Shown here: positions 1 through 6,241 of the stretch, one piece after another
Layout: each line of letters starts with the position of its first letter
How positions within the stretch are numbered: position 1 is the first letter of the stretch
IMG/VR virus record: IMGVR_UViG_3300042868_000981
Location: 1 to 26,934 of that record
DNA length: 26,934 bases
Reading direction: 5' to 3' (one strand)
DNA from: a virus
Made by a program: the position numbers and the translations under genes
The notes under the pieces: generated by a model
What the model was told of the DNA's origin: nothing
The model's input: the letters and a program-made list of their open reading frames with translations, nothing else
Databases searched by the model: none

Positions 1-98
1 CCTTCAGCAATATCCTCAACACTGTGACTGCCTCCAGAGTATTCTAAGGCTGCTGCCACATGATGGCGCAGTCTCCCAAACTCTTCCCAATCAATCAA
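1..98 (-). CDS. N-terminal fragment of an unknown phage protein (cut by window edge)
   Basis: An open frame starts at TTG (98-96), sharing the bases TTGA with the stop of the upstream gene, and runs off the left edge after 32 full codons without a stop. It begins M-I-D-W-E-E-F-G-R-L-R-H-H-V and continues with HSVEDIAEG. The 4-base start/stop overlap is the same arrangement as at most junctions here, which supports translational coupling. N-termini of this type occur in phage proteins following tail genes, some annotated as acetyltransferase-like, but too little is visible to assign a function. The TTG start is the only one available in this frame after the preceding stop. Confidence 0.55.
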   Translation of the reverse strand, partial: MIDWEEFGRLRHHVAAALEYSGGSHSVEDIAE

Positions 99-1576
99 CG
101 CTTGCCTGCCGCCACCGCATCGACTCTGGTCACGCCAACGCGCCAATCTTGCAGCACCGCACCTGTGTAGATAATCTTGACCTGACGGCCAGAGAACCGC
201 GCATCAGTCGGCTGTGACGCTGAATATGGTCCGTGTGTCGTTTCTGTCGATGTCGGATACATCCGCGACTTGAAGCTGATCTGCACCTCGCCCAGCGTCT
301 GCTCGTCAGGAATGACTTGACGCACCGACATGATGTTCTCTCCCACGCCAATCTCGTATGGTCCAGACTCGGCATAGACAGAGCCACCGTCATAGCCAAA
401 GCCAACTTCGTGCTCGTAGATGTAGCCTGATGGGTCAACCATGATGGGGTTGAGATACACACCACGGTCAACACCAGCAGTACGCGCCAAAGTGCCAATG
501 TTCCAATGGCCTTCGCGGTAGTTGTAGATCACATATGAATCGATTTCATTACTCGCGCTTGATGGGTAGAACCACCAGACCTCGCCATACTTGGAATTAT
601 GGACAGCGTAGACCTTTGACGCTTGGTTGTAGTTCATGTTCGTGAACACATAGTCCGAGACATCGCAAGGCATTGGCTTGACATATCCGTCAAACATCCA
701 GAATCCTGATCGAGACATCCACATGGCGGCAGAGTCGATGGCGGCCACCGACTGACTCGATATCACGCCACAGCCTGAACCGGCACGCTCAAAGCTGTAT
801 ACATAGGGTAGGCCGACATAAGTCGCGGTGTGGACATCGACATCAGTAAACAGCAGATTGATGCCTCTGACGCGCTTTCCACACTTGAGAGCGCCAACCG
901 TGTTCAGTTCAAAGTCACCCGCCTGATTGGTGGCTGCCGCCGTCCATGTTGTGTTGTCCTCTTGATCTGACCACTTGACCAGACGCGGATTGCTGGACGC
1001 GCCCAAAGCAAACAGGAATCGCTCGGCAGTAGACAGCAAGGCAGCGCAGCCGGTTGGCGCGTTGGTGATGGCAACCGCCAGCGTTGGCGTTGTGAATCCC
1101 AACTGCCACTCGTAGAGCTTGCCATCGGTGTCGGCGCACGCCACCAGATACTCGCCCCATGTGTCCAGACTCCATGTGGTGGCTGGCGCAATAGCACCGG
1201 CATCAGGACGCGCTACACCGTAGGCAAATGATCCATAAGTGTTGTAGCCATAGCCTGTGCCGCTGACGGCATCAGCACGGCCAGAGGCAATACCTGTTGG
1301 CGTGATCTCTTTGATGACATTGTTCTCGTCCACGGCGTAGAGCTTGGACTGCGTGCCAGCGGCAATGTAACGCGCACCGGAATTGGTACGCCAAGTCAAG
1401 ATGCCACGGCACAATCCGGTCAGCGCGGTAGCCGACTTCTTACGCCAGCCGCCAATGGGACGCAATGTGTTTTCGTACCAACGCACAAGATTTGCGTCAT
1501 ACCAGCGTCCGGCAGACTGATACTCTGTGCCGTTGCGGTACACGCCAGCAGGGATTTTGAGTGGAATGAGTGCCAT
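95..1576 (-). CDS. Tail / DNA-stabilisation structural protein, propeller-like
   Basis: A 493-residue protein beginning MALIPLKIPAGVYRNGTEY, followed by GRWYDANLVRWYE and RPIGGWRK. This N-terminus is typical of a widespread structural protein of podoviruses, usually annotated as a tail or packaged-DNA stabilisation protein. Repeated short beta-rich segments with aromatic and glycine residues (for example GARYIAAGTQSKLYAVDE, the 140s region, and SRSGFWMFDG) suggest a beta-propeller. It ends in a beta-rich C-terminal domain (YPTSTETTHGPYSA). No signal peptide or membrane helix is seen. It lies 7 bases after the 221-residue virion protein and overlaps the next gene by 4 bases. The virion role is well supported by family resemblance; the exact position in the tail is inference. 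Confidence 0.7.
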   Translation of the reverse strand: MALIPLKIPAGVYRNGTEYQSAGRWYDANLVRWYENTLRPIGGWRKKSATALTGLCRGILTWRTNSGARYIAAGTQSKLYAVDENNVIKEITPTGIASGRADAVSGTGYGYNTYGSFAYGVARPDAGAIAPATTWSLDTWGEYLVACADTDGKLYEWQLGFTTPTLAVAITNAPTGCAALLSTAERFLFALGASSNPRLVKWSDQEDNTTWTAAATNQAGDFELNTVGALKCGKRVRGINLLFTDVDVHTATYVGLPYVYSFERAGSGCGVISSQSVAAIDSAAMWMSRSGFWMFDGYVKPMPCDVSDYVFTNMNYNQASKVYAVHNSKYGEVWWFYPSSASNEIDSYVIYNYREGHWNIGTLARTAGVDRGVYLNPIMVDPSGYIYEHEVGFGYDGGSVYAESGPYEIGVGENIMSVRQVIPDEQTLGEVQISFKSRMYPTSTETTHGPYSASQPTDARFSGRQVKIIYTGAVLQDWRVGVTRVDAVAAGKR

Positions 1577-1583
1577 GGCTGAA

Positions 1584-2249
1584 TTATGCTGTTTCTACTG
1601 ACAGATTGGACACGAATGTGATAGTGGCAATCACTGACGGCACTACAGGTCTGGTGGGTGAAGTGCCTGCGGCAAAGTGCTCAATGCTGACACCGACATC
1701 TGATGGCCGCCACATGATCTCCACATAGTCATTGGCCGCCAAACTTACAAAGAAGTTCAGCGCACCAATCATGTGAGATGGGTCGCCAGCAGCTTTTCTT
1801 GGAGCAAGTCCAAATCTGCTGTTTGACTTGTCAATGTTTGTGCCGTTCTTGCGAAACCAGACATCAACATCTTGCGTATCGTTGGTGGTGTTCTTGAATT
1901 GAATGCTGAATTGCAAGTTGTAGATTCCAGCCTGCGCCACATTCAGCCTTGACGAATTCGACAAGGTAACACCATTGCTGAAGTCGGTGGTGTCAAATGT
2001 GACGGCATAGGCCGTGGTGGTGTTGGCCGCAGTCTGGTCTGTGCCGTCCTGAAACGCGCCATATGGGGAATTGATCCACTTGCCACCACGCCTACCGAAT
2101 AACGCTGAGAACAGTGCTGTGAGCTTGGAGAAGTAGGTATTCAGGCCGCCAAAGGATTGCGTGAAGAAACCCTGATCGTAGGCAACATCAGCCGAGCCAA
2201 GGTTTGGTGGCGTAGGCGGTGTTATCTGCTGATCAAGGTTTAGTGCCAT
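1584..2249 (-). CDS. Virion protein with C1q/TNF-like jelly-roll domain
   Basis: A 221-residue protein. The first 55 residues are a Pro-rich linker and a short helix (QSFGGLNTYFSKLTALFSAL). From about residue 75 the sequence is beta-rich and resembles phage proteins with a C1q/TNF-like jelly roll: AGIYNLQFSIQFKN, then DVDVWFRKNGTNI, then a NFFVSLAANDYVEIMWRPS segment and a final ATITFVSNL strand. Such domains form trimeric spikes or decoration proteins on phage virions. The ATG at 2249 lies 3 bases after the stop of the endolysin gene. Position between lysis and tail genes is consistent with a fibre, spike or decoration protein; which one cannot be decided here. Confidence 0.65.
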   Translation of the reverse strand: MALNLDQQITPPTPPNLGSADVAYDQGFFTQSFGGLNTYFSKLTALFSALFGRRGGKWINSPYGAFQDGTDQTAANTTTAYAVTFDTTDFSNGVTLSNSSRLNVAQAGIYNLQFSIQFKNTTNDTQDVDVWFRKNGTNIDKSNSRFGLAPRKAAGDPSHMIGALNFFVSLAANDYVEIMWRPSDVGVSIEHFAAGTSPTRPVVPSVIATITFVSNLSVETA

Positions 2250-2252
2250 GTT

Positions 2253-2717
2253 TTAAGCCACCAAGCCGTTCAAGTAGGTAGTCTTACCGGCCACCTTGGT
2301 GGCGGTCAACTCTTGCTTTTTCAGGTTGTTCGGGTCATAGCTGACATGAACCCATCCGCTGTCGGGGATGCCTGAAGTGTAAAACTCCAGAATCAATTGC
2401 GTGTACTCAAGGTTGTCCATGATCCACTGTGCGAGTTCTGCATTTGGCACGCCAGGTATCTCAATATCTGCCGCCATACCCTTGCAATGGTCGCTGGTCT
2501 TAGAGCCGCCAACCGCTGCATTTGACTCTGGTGAACGATAGGCAGAGTTCACCTTCACACCCTTGCCGTAATGGTCACGCACCGGCTGCAACACTTTCTC
2601 GCACAGCAGACGCAGATTCTCGGTGGCCTCTGCATCAGGCAAGTTGTCAAAGCCCATGCGTAGGGCTGTTTCTGACTTGCACATCTCGTGCAGAGAAAAA
2701 TTCGCTGATAAATTCAT
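2253..2717 (-). CDS. Endolysin, peptidase M15 family (D-Ala-D-Ala or L-Ala-D-Glu peptidase type)
   Basis: A 154-residue single-domain zinc peptidase that would cleave peptide cross-links or stems in host peptidoglycan at lysis. The M15 zinc-site pattern is visible: S75-D-H77-x-x-G80-x-x-x-D84 (SDHCKGMAADIE), a candidate catalytic Glu at 111 (LILEFY), and H124 in WVHVSY. N-terminal NFSLHEMCKSETA and VNSAYRSPESNAAVGG are also typical of the family. There is no signal peptide, so export needs a holin. Length is usual for the M15_3-type phage endolysins. ATG at 2717 overlaps the stop of the Rz-like gene by ATGA, placing it in a lysis cassette with spanins and a candidate holin. Confidence 0.92.
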   Translation of the reverse strand: MNLSANFSLHEMCKSETALRMGFDNLPDAEATENLRLLCEKVLQPVRDHYGKGVKVNSAYRSPESNAAVGGSKTSDHCKGMAADIEIPGVPNAELAQWIMDNLEYTQLILEFYTSGIPDSGWVHVSYDPNNLKKQELTATKVAGKTTYLNGLVA

Positions 2718-3193
2718 TTGGTGTTCCTCAAGGTTTCGTAGGCTTCAAGACAAATATTCAGTTTCCTGATGGCGGCATCTCCATCGGCTGCGATCTGGAG
2801 AAGATCGGCAGCGACATCAACCGATCCACTAGATTCGGCTCTTGCTTCTCCGCTGTCACTTCCGCTGGCAATGGTGGAGGTTTCGGACACTGGAATGGCG
2901 CAGTTGGGCGCTTTGGTAGGAATCCGCAGCTTGAGACTGCCATTACTAAGATCAGCACGCAACTGATTTTCTTTAGCCTTTGCAACATTGTTCGCCTTTC
3001 GTAATGTGTCACCGTATGTCTGCGCTACCCTTGCCATTGTCTGCTCAGTCTCACGCGCCTTGGCGTTGAGTTCAGCAATCTCGACTTGCTGGCGCTGAGA
3101 CTCATCATTCTCGCCCTTGTAGTATCCGCTACCAAAGGCTGACAGCATCGCCATGACGATGCCCAATAACACCCAAGGATTTAATAGACTCAT
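2714..3193 (-). CDS. Rz: i-spanin, Rz-like
   Basis: A 159-residue protein with one N-terminal membrane helix (about residues 5-24, PWVLLGIVMAMLSAFGSGYY) followed by a long charged helical stretch (about 28-85) rich in Glu, Gln, Lys and Ala that can form a coiled coil. This is the layout of inner-membrane spanin subunits, which span the periplasm and bind an outer-membrane lipoprotein to fuse the membranes at lysis. A lipoprotein ORF with o-spanin features lies entirely inside it in another frame, the classic Rz/Rz1 arrangement. It overlaps the candidate holin gene (ATGA at 3190-3193) and the endolysin gene (2714-2717). Confidence 0.85.
   Translation of the reverse strand: MSLLNPWVLLGIVMAMLSAFGSGYYKGENDESQRQQVEIAELNAKARETEQTMARVAQTYGDTLRKANNVAKAKENQLRADLSNGSLKLRIPTKAPNCAIPVSETSTIASGSDSGEARAESSGSVDVAADLLQIAADGDAAIRKLNICLEAYETLRNTK
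2758..2988 (-). CDS. Rz1: o-spanin lipoprotein, Rz1-like, nested in Rz
   Basis: A 76-residue ORF in a different frame, wholly within the Rz-like gene. It begins MLQRLKKISCVLILVM and has a type II signal peptide with lipobox V-S-S-C (Cys at 21), so the mature protein would be lipid-anchored. The mature part is short and proline-rich (PKRPTAP, CPKPPPLP), as in Rz1 proteins. ATG 2988 is preceded by AAAGGCG at a suitable distance. An in-frame GTG at 3012 would add eight residues (T-H-Y-E-R-R-T) and is less likely. It would bind the Rz-like protein across the periplasm. Embedded Rz1 genes are known from phage lambda; the identification here rests on lipobox, proline content and nesting. Confidence 0.85.
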   Translation of the reverse strand: MLQRLKKISCVLILVMAVSSCGFLPKRPTAPFQCPKPPPLPAEVTAEKQEPNLVDRLMSLPIFSRSQPMEMPPSGN

Positions 3194-3510
3194 GGTGCTG
3201 GCGGCTCGTTGTCGTTAGCCTCTGCCTTGGCAACTGCATTGGCCACGGCTTTGACACCAGATCGTCCTGCAACACCGCCAAGCACGCCAGTGATGAATAC
3301 CATGATGGTGGAAATTTGGCTTGTGTAGACCTTATCAATTGCCGCCATCTGACCATTCATTGGTTGCGTCACATAGGTCACAGAGTACAAGAACATGGCC
3401 ATTGCACCAAGCAGAATGGTCACCAAGATAACGATCACAAAAGCCCAAACACGAATCTCGATTTCTTCGGCAGTCATGCGGTTTGATTTATTCATCACGA
3501 CAGTTGGCAT
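3190..3510 (-). CDS. Candidate holin, two membrane helices
   Basis: A 106-residue protein with membrane helices at about 21-45 (VWAFVIVILVTILLGAMAMF) and 65-83 (ISTIMVFITGVLGGVAGRSG), a charged N-terminus, and an Ala/Lys-rich tail ending NDNEPPAP. Size, two helices and position directly upstream of Rz/Rz1 and the endolysin fit a class II holin, which would permeabilise the inner membrane and release the endolysin. No family signature is decisive. Its ATG (3510) shares one base with the TAA of the small lipoprotein gene, and its stop overlaps Rz by ATGA. Another small membrane protein at 4563-4718 is an alternative holin. Confidence 0.65.
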   Translation of the reverse strand: MPTVVMNKSNRMTAEEIEIRVWAFVIVILVTILLGAMAMFLYSVTYVTQPMNGQMAAIDKVYTSQISTIMVFITGVLGGVAGRSGVKAVANAVAKAEANDNEPPAP

Positions 3511-3689
3511 TACTTTTTCTCCTGTTCGGTTTTAACAAGTTGCTCTAGACAAGTCGCTGTGGCGGTGCAGATGGGTGGTTTGCACTCATCAAGTTCCCAA
3601 TTCTCAGGGTCTTGACAAGGGTATCTGAATCTGTCTTCGCACCCTATCAAACACAGGATTGTCATCAAAAGAATTAGGCTTTTTGTCAC
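3510..3689 (-). CDS. Small lipoprotein, phage-conserved type
   Basis: A 59-residue protein starting MTKSLILLMTILCLIGCED. It has a short basic N-terminus, a hydrophobic helix and lipobox L-I-G-C, followed by EDRFRYPCQDPENWE and two further Cys-containing segments (DECKPPICTATATC). Small lipoproteins of this form are found in many phages near lysis and tail genes; their role is not settled. The GTG at 3689 is chosen because GAAAGGGA lies just upstream; an in-frame TTG at 3704 would add five residues. The first half is overlapped out of frame by the 80-residue membrane protein gene. A second o-spanin or an envelope or superinfection function is possible; that is inference. Confidence 0.7.
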   Translation of the reverse strand: MTKSLILLMTILCLIGCEDRFRYPCQDPENWELDECKPPICTATATCLEQLVKTEQEKK

Positions 3690-3846
3690 GCTTGTCCCTT
3701 TCAATTTCTCGGCGCAATTTTTCCACTTTTTCGGTCTGCTGTTTCACTTCTGCTTTTTGAGTCAGAACCTCTACATACAAAAATGCGAGCAACGGCAACA
3801 TCAGCGCCACCAATACTACGGCAGAAATCCAACCCAAGGCGCTCAT
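3604..3846 (-). CDS. Small membrane protein with coiled coil, unknown function
   Basis: An 80-residue protein: one N-terminal membrane helix (about 4-28, LGWISAVVLVALMLPLLAFLYV) and a charged helical stretch (about 30-58, KAEVKQQTEKVEKLRREIER), ending in a basic tail (RVRRQIQIPL). The frame is open further upstream to 3969, but the ATG at 3846 makes a 4-base ATGA overlap with the preceding gene, the usual junction here, and removes a polar extension without membrane character. Its 3' part overlaps the lipoprotein gene in another frame by 86 bases. The form (N-in helix plus coiled coil) resembles an i-spanin, but no assignment is made. Confidence 0.65.
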   Translation of the reverse strand: MSALGWISAVVLVALMLPLLAFLYVEVLTQKAEVKQQTEKVEKLRREIERDKRDKKPNSFDDNPVFDRVRRQIQIPLSRP

Positions 3847-4529
3847 TGCAGTGTCCTCGCTTGACTCAGCCACACGAACCATGTCCAGAGGTACAGGATA
3901 AGAATAAAGGTCAGGACGCTTAGTCCCGCTTTTAACCGCTGGCTGGCCTCTCTTTGTTGACGTTGCCATCTTGCCCTCTTTGCTTTCGCCTCCTGCGCTA
4001 GCCTTGCTGCCTCCTGCTCTACACCAACAATCTCATGCATATCCATGACCTTAGAGTACAGAGCACCTAGTTCCGGTGGGGCGTTCCAAGTCATCGCCAT
4101 GCGTATATCTTCCACCAATTTGTTCATCTGATCCTGCGCCCTTACACGCTTGATGGCGGCCTCAAAATGATTTTGTGTTGGATCGTAGACTGTTCTGGAC
4201 TTTTCCTCTTCCTCCCGAATATGATTTGCGAGCTGCTGCTGTATGTGGAAAAACTGAATTAATTGATCCACGACAGAATTCAAAATCTGCTCTTCATCAG
4301 CCGCAACGAATTTCTCTTTCTTCTTTGCGACTGGCTTGGCTTGTTGTTGGTGTTGTGATGGTGTGGGTTTGCTGGAGAAAAATTGCAACAACTTCTTCCA
4401 GAACCCTTGCACCTCTTTGCCGATCTCCATCACCTGATCGGCTGTGGCTTTTATTTCTACAAACTGCGTTTTTGCGGAACGATACAAATCACACCCAGCC
4501 TGAATCTGCTTACAGATACCGGCGGCCAT
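3843..4529 (-). CDS. Tail-anchored helical protein, unknown function
   Basis: A 228-residue, mostly helical protein with a polar Gln/Lys-rich linker (about 55-75), long charged helices in the middle, and a C-terminal membrane helix (about 203-222, LSVLTFILILYLWTWFVWLS). No known domain was recognised. It belongs to the run of membrane proteins upstream of the holin, spanin and endolysin genes. The ATG at 4529 has no ribosome site at normal distance. An AGGAG at 4564-4560 instead sits 6 bases before an in-frame ATT codon (4553-4551), which would give an eight-residue longer N-terminus M-D-P-I-T-L-C-L. The true start may therefore be the rare AUU codon; the ATG boundary is the conservative choice. 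Confidence 0.65.
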   Translation of the reverse strand: MAAGICKQIQAGCDLYRSAKTQFVEIKATADQVMEIGKEVQGFWKKLLQFFSSKPTPSQHQQQAKPVAKKKEKFVAADEEQILNSVVDQLIQFFHIQQQLANHIREEEEKSRTVYDPTQNHFEAAIKRVRAQDQMNKLVEDIRMAMTWNAPPELGALYSKVMDMHEIVGVEQEAARLAQEAKAKRARWQRQQREASQRLKAGLSVLTFILILYLWTWFVWLSQARTLQ

Positions 4530-4562
4530 AAGGCATAGCGTGATCGGATCAATTTACAGCTC

Positions 4563-4718
4563 CTAGAGCTTTAAAACAAGCGTCATCAGCATACCAATGA
4601 TGGCGGCACATGACCCTATCAATATCTGCTCAATGCGCTTGAGTCGAGCGTTGATGCTGTCGTATCGAAACTCGCAGACTTGTTCGTGCGTGTCTAATCG
4701 TGCTTCAATTGGTGTCAT
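4563..4718 (-). CDS. Small XhlA/holin-like membrane protein, 51 residues
   Basis: A 51-residue protein: an amphipathic charged N-terminal helix (MTPIEARLDTHEQVCEF, then SINARLKRIEQ) followed by one membrane helix (ILIGSCAAIIGMLMTLVLKL) at the C-terminus. This layout is that of the XhlA/hemolysin-like small phage membrane proteins and of some accessory holins. The start ATG overlaps the upstream stop as ATGA (4715-4718) and the stop is TAG at 4563-4565, whose bases run into the AGGAG ribosome site of the next gene. An accessory holin or holin-regulatory role is inferred from form and place only. Confidence 0.75.
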   Translation of the reverse strand: MTPIEARLDTHEQVCEFRYDSINARLKRIEQILIGSCAAIIGMLMTLVLKL

Positions 4719-4903
4719 GGTGCAGGCTCAGTAGGTGCTGGTGTTGCTGCTGCGTCTGCAAGTGCTTGCGCTTCAGCAGCCGCTGCCGCGTCTGCAAGTG
4801 CTTGTGCCGCTACTGCCGCATCATGCACTGCTTGTTCTTCAGCGGTGTACTCAACGATTGAGGTCACGCCTGTCTCTACATTTACAACGATTCTGTGTGT
4901 CAT
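4715..4903 (-). CDS. Small alanine-rich protein, unknown function
   Basis: A 62-residue protein with a beta-like N-terminus (MTHRIVVNVETGVTSIVEYT) and an Ala-rich helical repeat containing two copies of AQALADAAA, ending in a Pro-rich tail (TPAPTEPAP). Very similar small proteins sit downstream of tail-fibre genes in many tailed phages. It shares 4-base overlaps with both neighbours, so translation is probably coupled. The repeated 'caagtgcttg' DNA units that encode the Ala repeat could be unstable. Role unknown; possibly a small tail-assembly or fibre-associated protein. Confidence 0.65.
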   Translation of the reverse strand: MTHRIVVNVETGVTSIVEYTAEEQAVHDAAVAAQALADAAAAAEAQALADAAATPAPTEPAP

Positions 4904-5121
4904 GGCATTGCCGCCTTAATTGCGTCAGTGGTAGTTGCCGCATCAATGGCTGTCTGCATGGTGGCATACTTCTCACGCACAGCTTGCCTTGCCGCTTCTG
5001 CCGCTGTTGCTTCAGATGGAATTGTTGCCTTGATGTCCAAAGGCGCAAACTCAGCAGATCGTGCTTCTCTGCGCTTGTCATGAGCAATGGTCTTGGCTTT
5101 GTCAATGTTGATGGTAATCAC
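4900..5121 (-). CDS. Small conserved phage protein (tail-fibre-associated type)
   Basis: A 73-residue protein starting MITINIDKAKTIAHDKRREA and ending TDAIKAAMP. Proteins with the pattern 'hydrophobic-x-hydrophobic-DKAK-x-I-x-H-x-x-R-R-x-A-R' and a short Ala-rich helical tail are common in phages next to tail-fibre genes, with no established function. The GTG at 5121 is chosen because it overlaps the upstream stop as GTGA, like its neighbours; an ATG at 5136 would add five residues (M-G-V-F-R) and a longer overlap. It ends with ATGA into the next gene. Confidence 0.65.
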   Translation of the reverse strand: MITINIDKAKTIAHDKRREARSAEFAPLDIKATIPSEATAAEAARQAVREKYATMQTAIDAATTTDAIKAAMP

Positions 5122-5315
5122 TCTAAATACTCCCATGCGTTGCGAAATGTGCGGTCTGATGGAATGTCAGCAACATCCACGATCTTGAATGGCTTGCCTT
5201 CAGGAACTCTCATTTGGGCGAGTACCCCCATTGTGTTTCCTTCTTGTGCAAGCCACTCTGGTGCTGGGACAATGATGGCAACACCATCGTCTGTTGGGTA
5301 AATGATTCGTTTCAT
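5118..5315 (-). CDS. Small conserved phage protein following tail fibres
   Basis: A 65-residue protein beginning MKRIIYPTDDGVAIIVPAPEW and ending with FRNAWEYLE. Short proteins with this start (MKRIIYP-x-DDG...I-x-P-x-P) are frequent after fibre genes in tailed phages; function unknown. It is preceded by an AT-rich stretch with AAGGAATAAAA as ribosome site and overlaps the next gene as GTGA. The RTFRNAWE segment near the C-terminus recurs in the family. Confidence 0.65.
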   Translation of the reverse strand: MKRIIYPTDDGVAIIVPAPEWLAQEGNTMGVLAQMRVPEGKPFKIVDVADIPSDRTFRNAWEYLE

Positions 5316-5324
5316 TTTTATTCC

Positions 5325-5726
5325 TTATCTGAATACAGAAATACATACATCAATTACATCTGAACGAGTGCCTGATGTTGTTTGGAAAGATGAAACTCTT
5401 AATCTAGTTGTTTGTCCAGTTTCTCTATTTGCCGTAACAACTTTGTCAGTTCTGTCTGCTGCACCACCATTATCTTCTTTACAACAGCTAACATAATTGT
5501 AATTAGCATCCACCATTGCAGTCGTAAAGTTAACTGTGTAGTCGCCTGTGCCATTGTCAGTAATATTTGTCACATTACCACTTGCACGAATAGCAACAGT
5601 GCCAATGCCGTTGAAGTTCACCCAAGCACGGCATGAGTAGTTGATGCCATCAATCGTTGTCGATGGGTTTACAGACCCACCAGCGTTTGTCGTGACACCT
5701 GCTGATCCATCAATAATTACGCTCAA
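5325..5726 (-). CDS. Tail fibre / appendage structural protein
   Basis: A 133-residue, beta-rich, Thr/Asn/Gly-rich protein. The segment YSCRAWVNFNGIGTVAIRAS, followed by GNVTNITDNGTGDYTVNFT and DANYNYVSCC, is a recognisable module of phage fibre and appendage proteins, including those of many aquatic phages. The start is TTG at 5726, with AAGGAGA about 6 bases upstream; no ATG exists near the N-terminus. The HNH gene ends 11 bases upstream, so the HNH element separates this gene from the paralogous fibre genes. Likely exposed at the tail tip and involved in attachment. Confidence 0.7.
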   Translation of the reverse strand: MSVIIDGSAGVTTNAGGSVNPSTTIDGINYSCRAWVNFNGIGTVAIRASGNVTNITDNGTGDYTVNFTTAMVDANYNYVSCCKEDNGGAADRTDKVVTANRETGQTTRLRVSSFQTTSGTRSDVIDVCISVFR

Positions 5727-5737
5727 AATATTCTCCT

Positions 5738-6238
5738 TTAGCCGTGGTTGGCAAATTCTTGATATGTCATTTCTCTTGCTAACACAACAAAGTCTTTAGC
5801 ATCTTCCAAGTCTACAAAGTATCCAAGATTTTTGTTTTTTCCATTTACTCGAATACAAGCATTCCATTTATTAGATTTTTTTGCCCACGATACACCTTTA
5901 ACGCCAGACTTGTTTGCTTTTGTTCGAAATTGATTCGCACAGTTTTGACTTGGTGTGGCGGCTCTTAAATTGTCAATGTGATTATTTTGCTTATCACCAT
6001 CGATGTGGTCAACAGTAACAGGGTTAAATTTATAAACCATGTAAAACAAGATTCTATGGACTTGCCAAGGTATGGCGTTCAAAAATACCAACCTGTATGC
6101 GCCGCTATTAGAACCCGCCAATTCTCCAGCCTTTACCCTGCTGCTTCTTTGCACTTTGTTGTACAGCAATCCATCTTTGATTTCAAAGACAGAATGCAAA
6201 TAATCGTAATCAGGAAAAAAGGCTCGTCTTGCTGCCAT
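5738..6238 (-). CDS. HNH homing endonuclease with AP2-type DNA-binding domain
   Basis: A 166-residue free-standing endonuclease. The HNH core lies at about residues 58-100: H61 (VHRILF), D77-H78 (VDHIDGD), N86-H87 and N90 (NNHIDNLR). It is followed by an AP2-like domain at about 111-155 (SGVKGVSWAKKSNKWNACIR ... GYFVDLEDA). Such genes nick or cut DNA at a target in genomes lacking the gene and spread by repair. It starts 3 bases after one fibre gene and ends 11 bases before the next. It is visibly more AT-rich than its neighbours, which suggests recent acquisition. All core residues appear intact. Confidence 0.9.
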   Translation of the reverse strand: MAARRAFFPDYDYLHSVFEIKDGLLYNKVQRSSRVKAGELAGSNSGAYRLVFLNAIPWQVHRILFYMVYKFNPVTVDHIDGDKQNNHIDNLRAATPSQNCANQFRTKANKSGVKGVSWAKKSNKWNACIRVNGKNKNLGYFVDLEDAKDFVVLAREMTYQEFANHG

Positions 6239-6241
6239 GAT

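Noticed and set aside
3847-3969. N-terminal extension of the 80-residue membrane protein up to 3969
   Set aside because: Lies within the C-terminal coding part of the upstream gene; the ATGA overlap at 3843-3846 marks the likely start.
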